DNA from: Sinotaia quadrata
Taxonomy: Eukaryota; Mollusca; Gastropoda; Architaenioglossa; Viviparidae
DNA length: 64,000 nt
Direction of reading: 5' to 3'
NCBI GenBank assembly: GCA_028829895.1
Contig: CM054182.1
Location: 16,698,001-16,762,000, forward strand
Each line of letters opens with the position of its first letter. The stretch's first letter is position 1. The position numbers were made by a program, and so were the translations under genes. This document shows positions 36,694 through 47,571 of this stretch, in pieces. The notes under the pieces are model-generated. The model saw only the letters and a list, made by a program, of their open reading frames with translations, searched no databases and was not told the origin of the DNA.

Positions 36694-37735
36694 TATCAGT
36701 CATCATTCAGTGTCGGTCACACCACTATCTGTCATATTATATCAGGCATTAGGAATCATACATCAGATATCAGTCATCATTCAGTGTCGGTCACACCACT
36801 ATCTGTCATATTATATCAGGCATTAGGAATCATACATCAGATATCAGTCATCATTCAGTGTCGGTCACACCACTATCTGTCATATTATATCAGGCATTAG
36901 GAATCATACATCAGATATCAGTCATCATTCAGTGTCGGTCACACCACTATCTGTCATATTATATCAGGCATTAGGAATCATACATCAGATATCAGTCATC
37001 ATTCAGTGTCGGTCACACCACTATCTGTCATATTATATCAGGCATTAGGAATCATACATCAGATATCAGTCATCATTCAGTGTCGGTCACACCACTATCT
37101 GTCATATTATATCAGGCATTAGGAATCATACATCAGATATCAGTCATCATTCAGTGTCGGTCACACCACTATCTGTCATATTATATCAGGCATTAGGAAT
37201 CATACATCAGATATCAGTCATCATTCAGTGTCGGTCACACCACTATCTGTCATATTATATCAGGCATTAGGAATCATACATCAGATATCAGTCATCATTC
37301 AGTGTCGGTCACACCACTATCTGTCATATTATATCAGGCATTAGGAATCATACATCAGATATCAGTCATCATTCAGTGTCGGTCACACCACTATCTGTCA
37401 TATTATATCAGGCATTAGGAATCATACATCAGATATCAGTCATCATTCAGTGTCGGTCACACCACTATCTGTCATATTATATCAGGCATTAGGAATCATA
37501 CATCAGATATCAGTCATCATTCAGTGTCGGTCACACCACTATCTGTCATATTATATCAGGCATTTGGAATCATACATCAGATATCAGTCATCATTCAGTG
37601 TCGGTCACACCACTATCTGTCATATTATATCAGGCATTTGGAATCATACATCAGATATCAGTCATCATTCAGTGTCGGTCACACCACTATCTGTCATATT
37701 ATATCAGGCATTAGGAATCATACATCAGATATCAG
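36694..37735. repeat. 74-bp satellite, about 14 near-identical copies
   Basis: Exact period of 74 bp over 1.04 kb. A landmark is CATTCAGTGTCGGTCACACC, and each unit ends with CATCAGATATCAGT. The only difference I noticed is A to T in GGCATTAGG of two neighbouring copies (near 37563 and 37637). This is the most homogeneous array of the window, pointing to very recent amplification or active homogenisation. Confidence 0.98.
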
Positions 37736-37799
37736 CCTCTTTTCAAAAAAGATGGTATGCTTCGCATCTCTTGCCGGAAGCAGTCTTAATTTTCACTTA

Positions 37800-38080
37800 A
37801 ATACTTACAACATTTCACTTATCACTTACATTTCAGTTATCGCTAACAACATTTCACTTGCTGCTTACATTTCACTTATCGCTTATTTTTCACTTATTGC
37901 TTACAATATTTCATTTATTGCATACCACATTTTATCTCGTATAATATTTAATTTGTCGCGTACATTATTTACTTAATGCTTACAATATTTCATTTATTGC
38001 ATACCATATTTTATCTCGTATAATATTTAATTTGTCGCGTACATTATTTACTTATTGCTTACAATATTTACACTTGAACA
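37800..38080. repeat. ~90-bp duplication and loose TTTCACTTAT repeats
   Basis: A ~90-bp unit with TTTCATTTATTGCATACCA and TAATATTTAATTTGTCGCGT is present twice (about 37905-38060), next to shorter ACATTTCACTTATCGCTTA repeats. Confidence 0.88.
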
Positions 38081-38549
38081 TTAAAGGCATCATATTACAC
38101 CCCAACCCAGGAATATAGCCATTGGGTCTGAATTAACTTTATAATCCAACGCTCAAAAGGCAAAGAAAGCTCTTTCATGACCTCGGCAGTCCAGTTTGCA
38201 AATTATGAACATCGCTCTTATTATGTTAGCTGAAAACGTATACCTTCACACACACGTGCGCGCACGCACGCACGCACGCACGCACACACAATCACACAAA
38301 ATATATATCACTGCAATTTGCTAGTTAGGGTTCCCTTTCTTCCTACTAGGGGTTAGATCTATTATATTCCATTACTTGGTTACGTAACCATCAGTTCTAG
38401 GATATACCAATACGCTATCATCAATGCTAGTATATTCAATTACTTGGTTACGTAACCATCTGCTCTAGGTTATACCATTATCATCAGCGGATATGGATAA
38501 TTACACTAACAACCCATTATAGTATAAGCACGGTAAGAAATCTGTTCCC
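38081..38549. other. Single-copy stretch with (AC/CG)n and a duplication
   Basis: AC/CACG tract at 38247-38290. ATTACTTGGTTACGTAACCA is duplicated at about 38371 and 38440, containing the palindrome GGTTACGTAACC. Confidence 0.55.
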
Positions 38550-38850
38550 GTAAGCAAGAGTACGTTATGAAATCTTTTTGAATGTGTCCAAGTATGCTAG
38601 AAAATCTGTTTGTTATGGTCCAAGTAGGCTGGAAAATGTATATGTTCAAAGATGTTAGAAAATCTGTTTGTTATGTCCATGTATGCTGGAAAATGTATAT
38701 GTTCAAAGATGTTAGAAAATCTGTTTGAATATGTTCATGCATTCTGGGGAATCTAAATGTGTTCACGCACGCTTAGAAATCTGTTTGAAATATGTTCAGT
38801 CGCGCTAGAAAATCTATTTGAATATGTTCAAATACGCTAAAATCAGTTCT
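38550..38850. repeat. Degenerate ~40-60-bp minisatellite
   Basis: Copies of TAGAAAATCTGTTTGAATAT and TGTTCAAAGATGTTAG with variable spacing. Confidence 0.8.
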
Positions 38851-38949
38851 GGTAATTTTCTGAAGCGTTAACACAAACGTGTCTGTGCGCATATCAGGTT
38901 GTAGTTTTCGTTCGGGATCGTTGTAGTCGGTGTTGGCGTTATCTTCGAG

Positions 38950-39245
38950 CACTTCTATATCGCACACTACGATGTAGAGCTATTTTTAGTCTGAGTTCTT
39001 CTATATCGCACACTACGATGTAGAGCTATCTTTGGTCTGAGTTCTTCTATATCGCACACTACGATGTAGAGCTATCTTTGGTCTGAGTTCTTCTATATCG
39101 CACACTACGATGTAGAGCTATCTTTGGTCTGAGTTCTTCTATATCGCACACTACGATGTAGAGCTATCTTTGGTCTGAGTTCTTCTATATCGCACCTTAA
39201 GATATAGAGATAACTTTGATCTGAGTTCCTGATTATCGCACCTTA
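38950..39245. repeat. 46-bp minisatellite
   Basis: Six copies with TTCTTCTATATCGCACACTA and GATGTAGAGCTATCTTTGG, near-identical except at the right edge. Confidence 0.95.
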
Positions 39246-39430
39246 GATATAGAGCTATCTTTGGTCTGAGAATCTGCGTACTGTGTTCTCTGTGTTGCAG
39301 GGCTAACTTTGGTCTGAGAATCTGCGTACTGTGTTCTCTGTGTTGCAGGGCTAACTTTGGTCTGAGAATCTGCGTACTGTGTTCTCTGTGTTGCAGGGCT
39401 AACTTTGGTCTGAGAATCTGCGTATCGTGT
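39246..39430. repeat. 48-bp minisatellite with splice-acceptor-like core
   Basis: Three and a half copies with GTTCTCTGTGTTGCAGGGC and TAACTTTGGTCTGAGAATCT. It shares CTTTGGTCTGAG with the 46-bp array before it, so one unit probably arose by insertion into the other. Confidence 0.94.
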
Positions 39431-39434
39431 CCTT

Positions 39435-39600
39435 CGATTTATATGGTTCTGTGGCTTGAGTACCTGTATATCGCGCCCTTAGAATTTGAGAGCTATCTGC
39501 GGATTGAATATCAGTATATTGCGCCCTCACAACTTGAGGGCTATCTGTGGCTTGAGTACCTGTATGTCGCGCCCTCAGAGCTAGAGGGTCTGTTCAAAGC
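39435..39600. repeat. Degenerate ~48-bp repeat
   Basis: Three copies with CTTGAGTACCTGTATATCGC and GCCCTCAGAACTTGAGGGC. The third unit family in this continuous 650-bp repeat tract. Confidence 0.85.
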
Positions 39601-40050
39601 GATGGTTGCGTTCGTCATTTCGCTGATCGCATTCTCCCTGCGCTCAGGGGGGTGTCTTTAGAGTTAGACCTGTGCCACTTGGTGCAAGAATCCCGTGCCT
39701 TTTGATACGCACCGCTCAGGCACCGTGTTTTGCTGCTCCCCTACCGTGCGGTTGACAGCGTGTACTGGCGTGCGGCTTGATGGGCTGCTGCCAGTAAAAA
39801 GACGTTTGCTGCGTGGTTGTAACGCTTAACGTGTTTACAGGTAACAAGCACTCAAATGTGTCCATGCGCACGTGCGGCGCACATCTATCCGTGCCACTTG
39901 TTTCAGACATTTGACATTTGACACTCAAGATTTTCATTTCTGTTGATGCATTTAATTGCCTGTGTTATAACATTATTTCTAGTAAGTTTGTGATTTTGAT
40001 TTTATTGCCATCTTTATACAAATTTTTGTTGCGCCTGAATCGGAACGTTT
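39601..40050. other. Single-copy stretch, nothing recognised
   Basis: GC-richer at 39660-39900. No coding signature. Confidence 0.45.
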
Positions 40051-40054
40051 TGTC

Positions 40055-40330
40055 TTTCTCATTAATGAGATATACACTGAACCTTGTCTGTCTCATTAAT
40101 GAGATGTACTCTGAACCTTGTCTGCTTCATTAATGAGGCATACTCTGAACCTTATGTCTGTCTCATTAATGAGATATACTCTGAACGTTATGTCTGTCTC
40201 ATGAGATATACTCTAAACCTTATATCTGTCTCATTAATGAGATATGCTCTGAACCTTATGTCTGTCTCATTAATGAGATATACTCTGAAACTTGTCTTTC
40301 TCATTAATGAGATATACTTTAGACGTTTTT
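40055..40330. repeat. ~36-bp minisatellite with a homeodomain-like palindrome
   Basis: Eight copies with the 12-bp perfect palindrome CTCATTAATGAG followed by ATATACTCTGAACCTT. One copy has lost the left half of the palindrome. Confidence 0.93.
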
Positions 40331-40499
40331 CTTCTCTCTTACTAATGACCCTGCTATCTCGAAATTTTGTCTCTCAATAACATTTGTCATTATGAGATTT
40401 TAACTCTCATACTATGGTCGCATTCCTTCGTGACGTTTGAATGACCTAGTAAGGCATCCTATTTTATTTTATCTGCATTAGGATAATTACGTCCAGACT

Positions 40500-40930
40500 G
40501 TTTCTCTTCTCTCCGTATTGGCAGGTACAGTCGCACAGTTTATGTATTGGCACAATTATATTTACAGTTTTGCTTCTCTAAGTATTGGCACAATTATGTT
40601 CACAGTTTTGCTTCTCTAGGTATTGGCACAATTATGTTTACAGTTTTGCTTCTCTAAGTATTGGCACAATTATGTTTACAGTTTTGCCTCTCTACTTAGC
40701 CACAACTTATACTCTAGAGTCTAGACATTCTGCCTGTCTCAGAAGTGGAAAACTGTATTCTAGATGTGTTGCCTCTCTCAGTAATGGGTCACTGTACTCT
40801 AGACGTATTGTCTGCCTCAATAGTGACACACTATACTCAAAAATGCTTGTCTGTCTCGATAGTGAGCTCTAGACGTTGCCTGTCTCGTAATAGATCACTG
40901 TACTCTAGATGTTACACGTGTATTGGTATC
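40500..40930. repeat. Two minisatellites (~38 bp and ~33 bp)
   Basis: 40530-40695 has four copies of TATTGGCACAATTATGTTTA plus CAGTTTTGCTTCTCTA. 40700-40930 has degenerate copies around CTGTACTCTAGACGT and TGCCTGTCTC. Confidence 0.88.
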
Positions 40931-41094
40931 CTTAATGTGTGTGACATTTATATAGCTCTGTGACGTCTTTTATCAATGACATAGATACTATACATATAGA
41001 TATATAATTCTTATTTTACTACCTCACATATTTAACTCTTTCATATAAATTATCTCACATGTGCATTCATTCAGCATCTAGAATGTGTGTACTC

Positions 41095-41330
41095 TTCACA
41101 GTAATGAGCCCTAGAAATTGCTTTTCCTTGACACTAATGATACATAGAAACTGATTTTCCTTGACAGTAATGATAGCTAGAAATAGTTTTACCTTGACAG
41201 TAATGATACCTAGAAACTGATTTTCCTTAACTGTAATTATACCTAGAAATTATGTTTCCTTGGCATTGATGATACTTAGAAATTTTTACTTCGCAATAAT
41301 GATGCCTAGAAATTATTTTTCAGTTAATGC
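41095..41330. repeat. ~33-bp minisatellite with acceptor-like core
   Basis: Six copies with GATTTTCCTTGACAGTAATG and ATACCTAGAAACT. TTTTCCTTGACAG is pyrimidine-rich and ends in CAG. Confidence 0.88.
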
Positions 41331-41930
41331 AATGATATACAGAAATGCAGTAATGAGGAGTTTTTATTTCCTTTTCAGAAATATTTATACTTGCATAATT
41401 TCTTCCATCTCTATAATGTGTACTTAAAATATTTTATTCTCATAAATAGTTCAGAATTTTAGTTTCCATTTTAGTAATTGTATTTAGAATTTGTCCTCAG
41501 TAATTGGGCTATTAGCGTTTCTAAAAGTAATTTTCCCCCACTAAGTGGAAATGTACATTCTATTTCTATCCATAACGTTTATCTTTACCTAATACCTACA
41601 GCTATCCTTACCTTGTGTTTAGTAACTTTTATCGTTACACAGTACCGACGATCTGTCCATAACTTGTGTTCAATAACTTTTATCGTTATCTAGTACGTAA
41701 GATAGTATTTCTGCCCCTGCTCCATCCCTTCACCCAGACTCCATGAACTAGAATTTAATATTCGTTTTATTACCTGATTTTTAGAACGTTTATTTCTCAA
41801 TAATTATTGATCAATTCCTTTATTTTATGATTGATTGATATGTTGATGCAGCATTTCAAATTTTCTCCATTTTAAAATACCTTTACTCCATATATATTAT
41901 TTTGTTTTATATCAGCAATTTACCCCAGTA
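41331..41930. other. AT-rich stretch, weakly repetitive
   Basis: Loose repeats of AACTTTTATCGTTA near 41620-41690. Nothing else recognised. Confidence 0.45.
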
Positions 41931-41934
41931 CATC

Positions 41935-42440
41935 GTTTCTCCTTAGTAATTCAGCATTTCATTTCTACCTCTCCCTAAATCAGTATTTAATTTTTTCTCA
42001 TTAAGTCAGTATTTAATTTCTTCTCAGTAAATCAGTATTTCATTTCTTCTCAGTAATTCAGCATTTCATTTCTTCTTCCTAAATCAGTATTTCATTTCTT
42101 CTCAGTAATTCAGCATTTCATTTCTTCTCCCTAAATCAGTATTTCATTTCTTCTCAATAATTCAGTGTTTCATTTCTTATCATTATTTCAGTATTTCATT
42201 TCTTCTCAGTAATTCCGATTTCATTTCTTCTCAGTAATTCCGATTTCATTTCTTCTCAGTAATTCAGCATTTCATTTCTTCTCCCTAAATCAGTATTTCA
42301 TTTCTTCTCAATAATTCAGTGTTTCATTTCTTATCATTATTTCAGTATTTCATTTCTTCTCAGTAATTCCGATTTCATTTCTTCTCAGTAATTCCGATTT
42401 CATTTCTTCTCAGTAATTCAGATTTCATTTCTTCTCAGGA
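41935..42440. repeat. ~26-bp minisatellite with acceptor-like core
   Basis: About eighteen copies of ATTTCATTTCTTCTCAGTAA with TTCAG spacers. A longer block of ~120 bp is itself duplicated (42090-42230 and 42250-42400), a higher-order structure. Confidence 0.93.
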
Positions 42441-42834
42441 AGGATTGTTTAGCTTTTCTTACTTTTTCATTTGTGCATGCGCTTTACCTGTGTATTTATT
42501 TTATAATTCTTAATTTCTCCTATCTATGCCTTCTATCTATTTTACTGTTGTATTTTTTTTTACTTGTGCAAGTATGTAACTGTTATTAATTTCTTATCTG
42601 TTCATAAATGTTACTGTTCTAAATTTTTTACCTGTTATTTAGTTTACATATTTTTTTTATTTCTTACATATATATTTATTTAACAGTTCTAAATTTTACC
42701 GGTTCATTTATATTACAGTTCCTAATTGTATACATGTTCATGTATATTACAGTTCTTAATTACTTACATGTTCATGGATATTACAGTTATTAATTTCTTT
42801 TTCTCAAAATTATTTTTTTAAAATTTTCAGTGAT
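42441..42834. other. T-rich stretch with loose repeats
   Basis: Weak repeats of TTCATGTATATTACAGTTCT at 42700-42790. Confidence 0.55.
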
Positions 42835-43194
42835 AGGTATAATTGTTTCTTGTAAGTGATTGTTACTAATTGTTTTTTGTCAGTGATTGTTACCAATTTT
42901 TTCCTGTCAGTGATTGTTACTAATTGTTTTTTGTCAGTGATTGTTACCAATTTTTCCTGTCAGTGATTGTTACTAATTGTTTTTTGTCAGTGATTGTTAC
43001 CAATTTTTTCCTGTCATTGATTGTTATTAATTGTTTTTTTGTCAGTGATTGTTACCATTTTTTTCCTGTCAGTGATTGTTACTAATTGTTTCCTGTCAGT
43101 GATTGTTACTACATGTTTTTGTCAGTGATTGGCACTCCTTGTTTCTTGCCAATGATGTGTACTAATTGTTTATTATTAATGTTTGGTACGATAT
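42835..43194. repeat. ~30-bp minisatellite, acceptor- and branch-point-like
   Basis: Units with TTACTAATTGTTTTTTGTCA then GTGATTG. Several copies combine a TACTAAT branch-point-like element, a T tract and TGTCAG, in the order and spacing of a 3' splice site. Confidence 0.9.
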
Positions 43195-43988
43195 GATTCT
43201 TGTCAGTGACTGTCACTACTTTTTTCTTGTCAGTGATTGTCACTACTTGTTTCTTGTAAGTGATTGGTATTTCTTGTTTCTTGTCAGTGACTGCCACTAC
43301 TTGTTTCTTGTCAGTGATTGGTATTTCTTGTTTCTTGTCAGTGATTGGTATTTCTTGTTTCTTGTCAGTGATTGGTATTTCTTGTTTCTTGTCAGTGATT
43401 GGTATTTCTTGTTTCTTGTCAGTGATTGGTATTTCTTGTTTCTTGTCAGTGTTTGGTATTTCTTGTTTCTTGTCAGTGTTTGGTATTTCTTATTTCTTGT
43501 CAGTGTTTGGTATTTCTTATTTCTTGTCAGTGACTGTCATTACGTGTTTCTTGTCAGTGTTTGGTATTTCTTATTTCTTGTCAGTGACTGTCATTACGTG
43601 TTTCTTGTCAGTGTTTGGTATTTCTTATTTCTTGTCAGTGACTGTCATTACGTGTTTCTTGTCAGTGATTGGTATTTCTTGTTTCTTGTCAGTGTTTGGT
43701 ATTTCTTATTTCTTGTCAGTGACTGTCATTACGTGTTTCTTGTCAGTGTTTGGTATTTCTTATTTCTTGTCAGTGACTGCCACTACGTGTTTCTTGTCAG
43801 TGTTTGGTATTTCTTGTTTCTTGTCAGTGTTTGGTATTTCTTATTTCTTGTCAGTGACTGTCATTACGTGTTTCTTGTCAGTGACTGTCATTACGTGTTT
43901 CTTGTCAGTGACTGTCATTACGTGTTTCTTGTCAGTGACTGTCACTACGTGTTTCTTGTCAGTGATTGGTACTACTTCTTTCTTGTAG
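43195..43988. repeat. 27-bp minisatellite, about 29 copies
   Basis: Units TTTCTTGTCAGTGATTGGTA / TTTCTTG with interspersed variants GACTGTCATTACGTG. 27 is divisible by three and no stop falls in two frames, so a 328-codon and a 242-codon frame overlap here with hydrophobic nonapeptide repeats (VSDWYFLFL). There is no non-repeat coding context, so I call it a repeat and not a gene. Confidence 0.93.
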
Positions 43989-44602
43989 CAGCTCTGATTT
44001 TAGCAATTAAAATAATTACCTGCATTTGGTATTTGATCATATGTATTCAAGAAGAGGTTTATAGCAATGAATTTGCAGAAAACAATGGCCGCGCCAAATA
44101 TGACTTGGAATGGAAAACTTTACCCACCCACCCATTCACCTCCCTCCAATAATAATCGGCTCCCCTTCCAACTTGATTGCCCAGACCTTCTGGAACCGTC
44201 ACTGGCAGGAAGTTGTACTAGTAGTGGTATTGTTTTTACTAGAAAGTGGAATTTTCTTTCAAAGATTGGTACTTCATAGTGTTTCTTCCTTTAGATTCTT
44301 TTCAAAATCATTTTACCAAAGTTTTTACCCAAACTATCTTACTGTCAAAGGTAGGAATTACTTTATTTAATTTTACAGAGGCAAAACAAAGCGTAATATA
44401 TTGAAAAAGGGGATTTAGGTTGTAGCCAAGATTTTTCAGAAATGATGTCTGTATTAATACGAGGTTTTGTAACTTCCGACAGAAATAATAATGTCGCCCT
44501 TAAAAATATTTTATTTTCGAAAAATGGTAATATTATTTAAGACAATTTATTTATTTAGAAAATTATTGTCATGTCTTTGACTTTTACCTTACTCTAAATT
44601 TT

Positions 44603-44605
<3 letters not shown>
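43989..44605. other. Single-copy stretch, nothing recognised
   Basis: Unique sequence with an AACAATGGCCGC patch near 44082. Confidence 0.45.
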
Positions 44606-44655
<50 letters not shown>

Positions 44656-44668
44656 GCGCACACACACA
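44606..44668. repeat. (AC)n(CG)n Z-DNA-prone tract
   Basis: AC repeat, then about 20 bp of pure alternating CG (44641-44659), then AC again. Alternating CG/AC is the classic Z-forming sequence. It ends less than 50 bp before the ratchet-point match. Confidence 0.96.
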
Positions 44669-44670
44669 TA

Positions 44671-44720
44671 TCTAACATACATATACCTTACTTAATTTTT
44701 GTTACCTTTCTCAGGTAAGT
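44671..44720 (+). promoter_or_regulatory. Candidate recursive-splicing (ratchet) site
   Basis: CTAAC branch-point-like element at 44672-44676, a pyrimidine-rich stretch, then CTTTCTCAG immediately followed by GTAAGT (junction 44714/44715). This equals the zero-length-exon consensus (pyrimidine tract, CAG/GTAAGT) known from long introns of flies and vertebrates. It lies 25.1 kb after exon 1 and 2.9 kb before exon 2, in the sense orientation. Function is inferred from the motif alone. Confidence 0.55.
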
Positions 44721-45720
44721 CATGCTTTGTTTATAAAGTTGTTTCCTTCCATTTCTCCTTTCTGACAAACATCCCAGCATGTAATCATCTGACGATCAAA
44801 GCAGACATTGCCCAAAGGGCAGGCTGGAGTAGAAAAGCAAAACAAAAGGACAGCTAAATGTGTACTCACTGACCTTTGCTGACAAGAAGCCATATTCTTA
44901 CTAAATGATTTCTGCGCGCTGACAGGAAGTGAAAGAGCTCTTTATTTAAAAAGTGAAAGAAAAGAAAATGAAGTATTTTTTATCCTAAACACACCCGCTC
45001 TTTTATCTGGGAAGGGGTTGTGTGCCAAGATAATGAGAGAGCGGAGATAGAAAACGATGAAAGAAAAGAGTGTATGATGATATTGTAGCAAATATTTAAG
45101 TTTATGTATATGCATAGCAAAATGTCCGAAGTATTAGGCAGAATACGAGGTAAATAGGGTGGGCACCCGGGATGGAAAACGACGGCACATAAAGCTGTGG
45201 AAATCAAAACGTCCGTTTAGGAAAAAAAATATATAGATTTTAAGGTCACACGATACAGAGGTGGGTGATTGTGCATCAGATTAGGGTAGGATGGGGTGAG
45301 TGTACAAGGGAAAAAAAAGAAGAAAAAAGTATAAAGGCAAGGACGGTTTCCAGCGATAAGTATAAACAAAGGGGAGAGCACCAAAGAGATCAACAAAAGG
45401 GGAGAGCACTGAGGTATTCTGCGCTTCAACAGCGCTGAAGCGTGACTGATGCAGTACCCGGACACCTCCCTGCGAGATCAGAGACCGCACAAAACGTAGT
45501 CCCTACAACCACGACAACCTTGAGAAACAGCTCCGCTGTCCGTAATGTCGTGCAAGAATATTTAACATTAACAGTCTCTAATTACGACTTCAATCACTAT
45601 TTCCAACCTTTTAAAGCTAATTGACATTGAGAGTAAGTATCTCAATATAGAGAGGATTTTTTTTCATAAAAGTTTCCTAAAAACGCAATTTAAATTCACA
45701 TAGCTTTCAGACTTCTCTAA
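44721..45720. other. Single-copy stretch, nothing recognised
   Basis: About 1 kb almost free of tandem repeats, unusual for this intron. Short duplication of AAAGGGGAGAGCAC at 45370-45408. No coding signature on either strand. Confidence 0.5.
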
Positions 45721-45724
45721 TCAA

Positions 45725-45855
45725 TGTTGCTTGTTGTTGAGTCTACAGGCTAACGTTACAGATCAGTGTTGCTTGTTGTTGAGTCTACAGGCTAACGTTA
45801 CAGATCAGTGTTGCTTGTTGTTGAGTCTACAGGCTAACGTTACAGATCAGTGCGT
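45725..45855. repeat. 42-bp tandem triplication
   Basis: Three near-identical copies with TTGAGTCTACAGGCTAACGT and TACAGATCAGTG. Confidence 0.96.
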
Positions 45856-46650
45856 CTGTTGTTGATTGGCAAAAGGTTGGATTTTTAAAAAAAATCAGTG
45901 TCTGTGTGTTTATTTGGAAATTCATGTCAATGAAAATGGCAGTATTTGTGTTTATAGGGAAATTGAGATCTAAGAAAATATTAACCTGTGAGTCTATTAA
46001 AACATTCGGACTTTCGAAAATATCAGTTTCCTGTGAGTTTAGAGGCTCTTTGAAAAATTCAGATTTATGAAAAAATCAGTAATTTTTATGCCTAAACTCT
46101 GCGAAAACATGATTTTATTTTTATTTTTTAAAAAAACTTTAATTCTCCACAGAGATCTGGTTGCACAATACGTGTATAGTATGGCGATTCAAATATGTTT
46201 TTCACAAATACAAGTCTCCATCAAGATCTGCCAAAGCTCCGAGTAATCTACAAAGTCAGTACAGAAAGTCAATCTCACGAAATACCCTTTTCATTCAAAC
46301 ACCACAAAACACTAAAGATCTACAAGTTTTCCATCAAGATATACTGGTTCTCCATAAAGAGGGTCGGTCGTTTCTTGTTTATCGTCGGCTGTAAATTCAC
46401 GGACAAACCGACGTTCAATTACACGCTTTGGGAACTCGGAAAATACGCACGCTTTGAATCTGTAGAGCTGTAAGCTTGCGGAAACATTACGGCTTAGAGA
46501 CATGCTTACGCTGTTGTTAGCATCACTATCGTGATCTTGGGCCTGTAAGTCAAGATTCAGCATTCCGGATTGCTTAATACCTCGGCTGTAAGAATGAACA
46601 GTGTCTTTCTGTACATGGGGGAATTGTTTATTTAATAAATCTTGGAGGTC
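45856..46650. other. Single-copy to weakly repetitive stretch
   Basis: No recognisable gene on either strand. The open frames at 46161-46563 overlap each other and have no family resemblance. Confidence 0.45.
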
Positions 46651-46654
46651 AATA

Positions 46655-47180
46655 CTAGATGACTTTTACTCTTCAAACAAGTTAACATACACAGTATATT
46701 CACAGACAACATAACAAGAGACTTAGCATACACAGTACGTTCACACAACGTAACAAGAGACTTAGCATACACAGTACGTTCACACAACGTAACAAGAGAC
46801 TTAGCATATACAGTATATTCACACAACATAACAAGAGACTTAGCATTCACATTATGTTCACACATAACAATAGATTTAGTAAACACAGTATGTTCACACA
46901 CAACATAACATGAGACTTAGCATACACAGTATATTCACAAAACATAACAAGAGATTTAGCATACACAGTATATTCACACAACATAACAAGAGATTTAGCA
47001 TACACAGTATGTTCACATAACAAGAGTCTTAGCAAACACAGTATGTTCACATAACTTAACAAGAGACTTAGCAAACACATTATATTCACACACAACTTAA
47101 CATGAGACTTAGCATACACAGTATATTCACACACAATATAACAAAAGACTTAGCATTCACAGTATATTCACAGAGAAGGT
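46655..47180. repeat. ~39-bp minisatellite
   Basis: About thirteen copies with AACAAGAGACTTAGCATACA and CAGTATATTCACACAAC. It ends 390 bp before BMPER exon 2. Confidence 0.94.
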
Positions 47181-47571
47181 GATATGATAAAACAGAGTTT
47201 ATACACTGTATTCAGAAACAACTTAATCTGATTTAAAAAAAAAAAAAAAGACCTTATTTGATTTGCATTAATTTTCTTGTAAACGATGACGAAACATTGA
47301 CCAAAGAGAGAATGAAAATATTATTTCACGTCTGACCGACATCTTTCAGCATGATTCAGTGTATATTTTAATTGCAATGTTATCGTTTGTTTAGATGTGG
47401 TGTTTACGTTACATCCTTCGGTCACTTGGATTATTCTCGTCCAAGTCCTTAGCTCTTGAATGCTAAGGTGAGCGACTGAAAGTGGTAGCACTGAAATATT
47501 TCTGAAGAATGGCTGTAATAATACTCAATAGTATTTCACATCAGTTCACGATGCATTCCTTCTTGTTACAG
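47181..47571. other. Single-copy 3' end of intron 1
   Basis: Unique sequence leading to the exon 2 acceptor (TTCCTTCTTGTTACAG). A-rich run at 47236-47249. Confidence 0.6.

Larger units (their letters stand above)
19609..47571 (+). other. BMPER: BMPER intron 1 (27,963 bp)
   Basis: Bounded by GTAGGT at 19609 and TTCTTGTTACAG ending at 47571. Splice phase agrees on both sides. It is filled mostly with tandem repeats of unrelated unit sequence, one LINE, one nuclear mitochondrial insertion and one unidentified dispersed element. A ratchet-point match lies at 44714/44715. No other coding exon with family resemblance was found inside. Confidence 0.75.

Noticed and set aside
39841..39850. Second ratchet point at TTTACAG/GTAACA
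   Set aside because: The pyrimidine tract is short and the donor part deviates from GTAAGT. Much weaker than the site at 44714.
43166..44152. 328-codon open frame as a membrane protein gene
   Set aside because: It consists almost wholly of a 27-bp tandem repeat. A second frame is equally open, and the non-repeat ends have no family resemblance.
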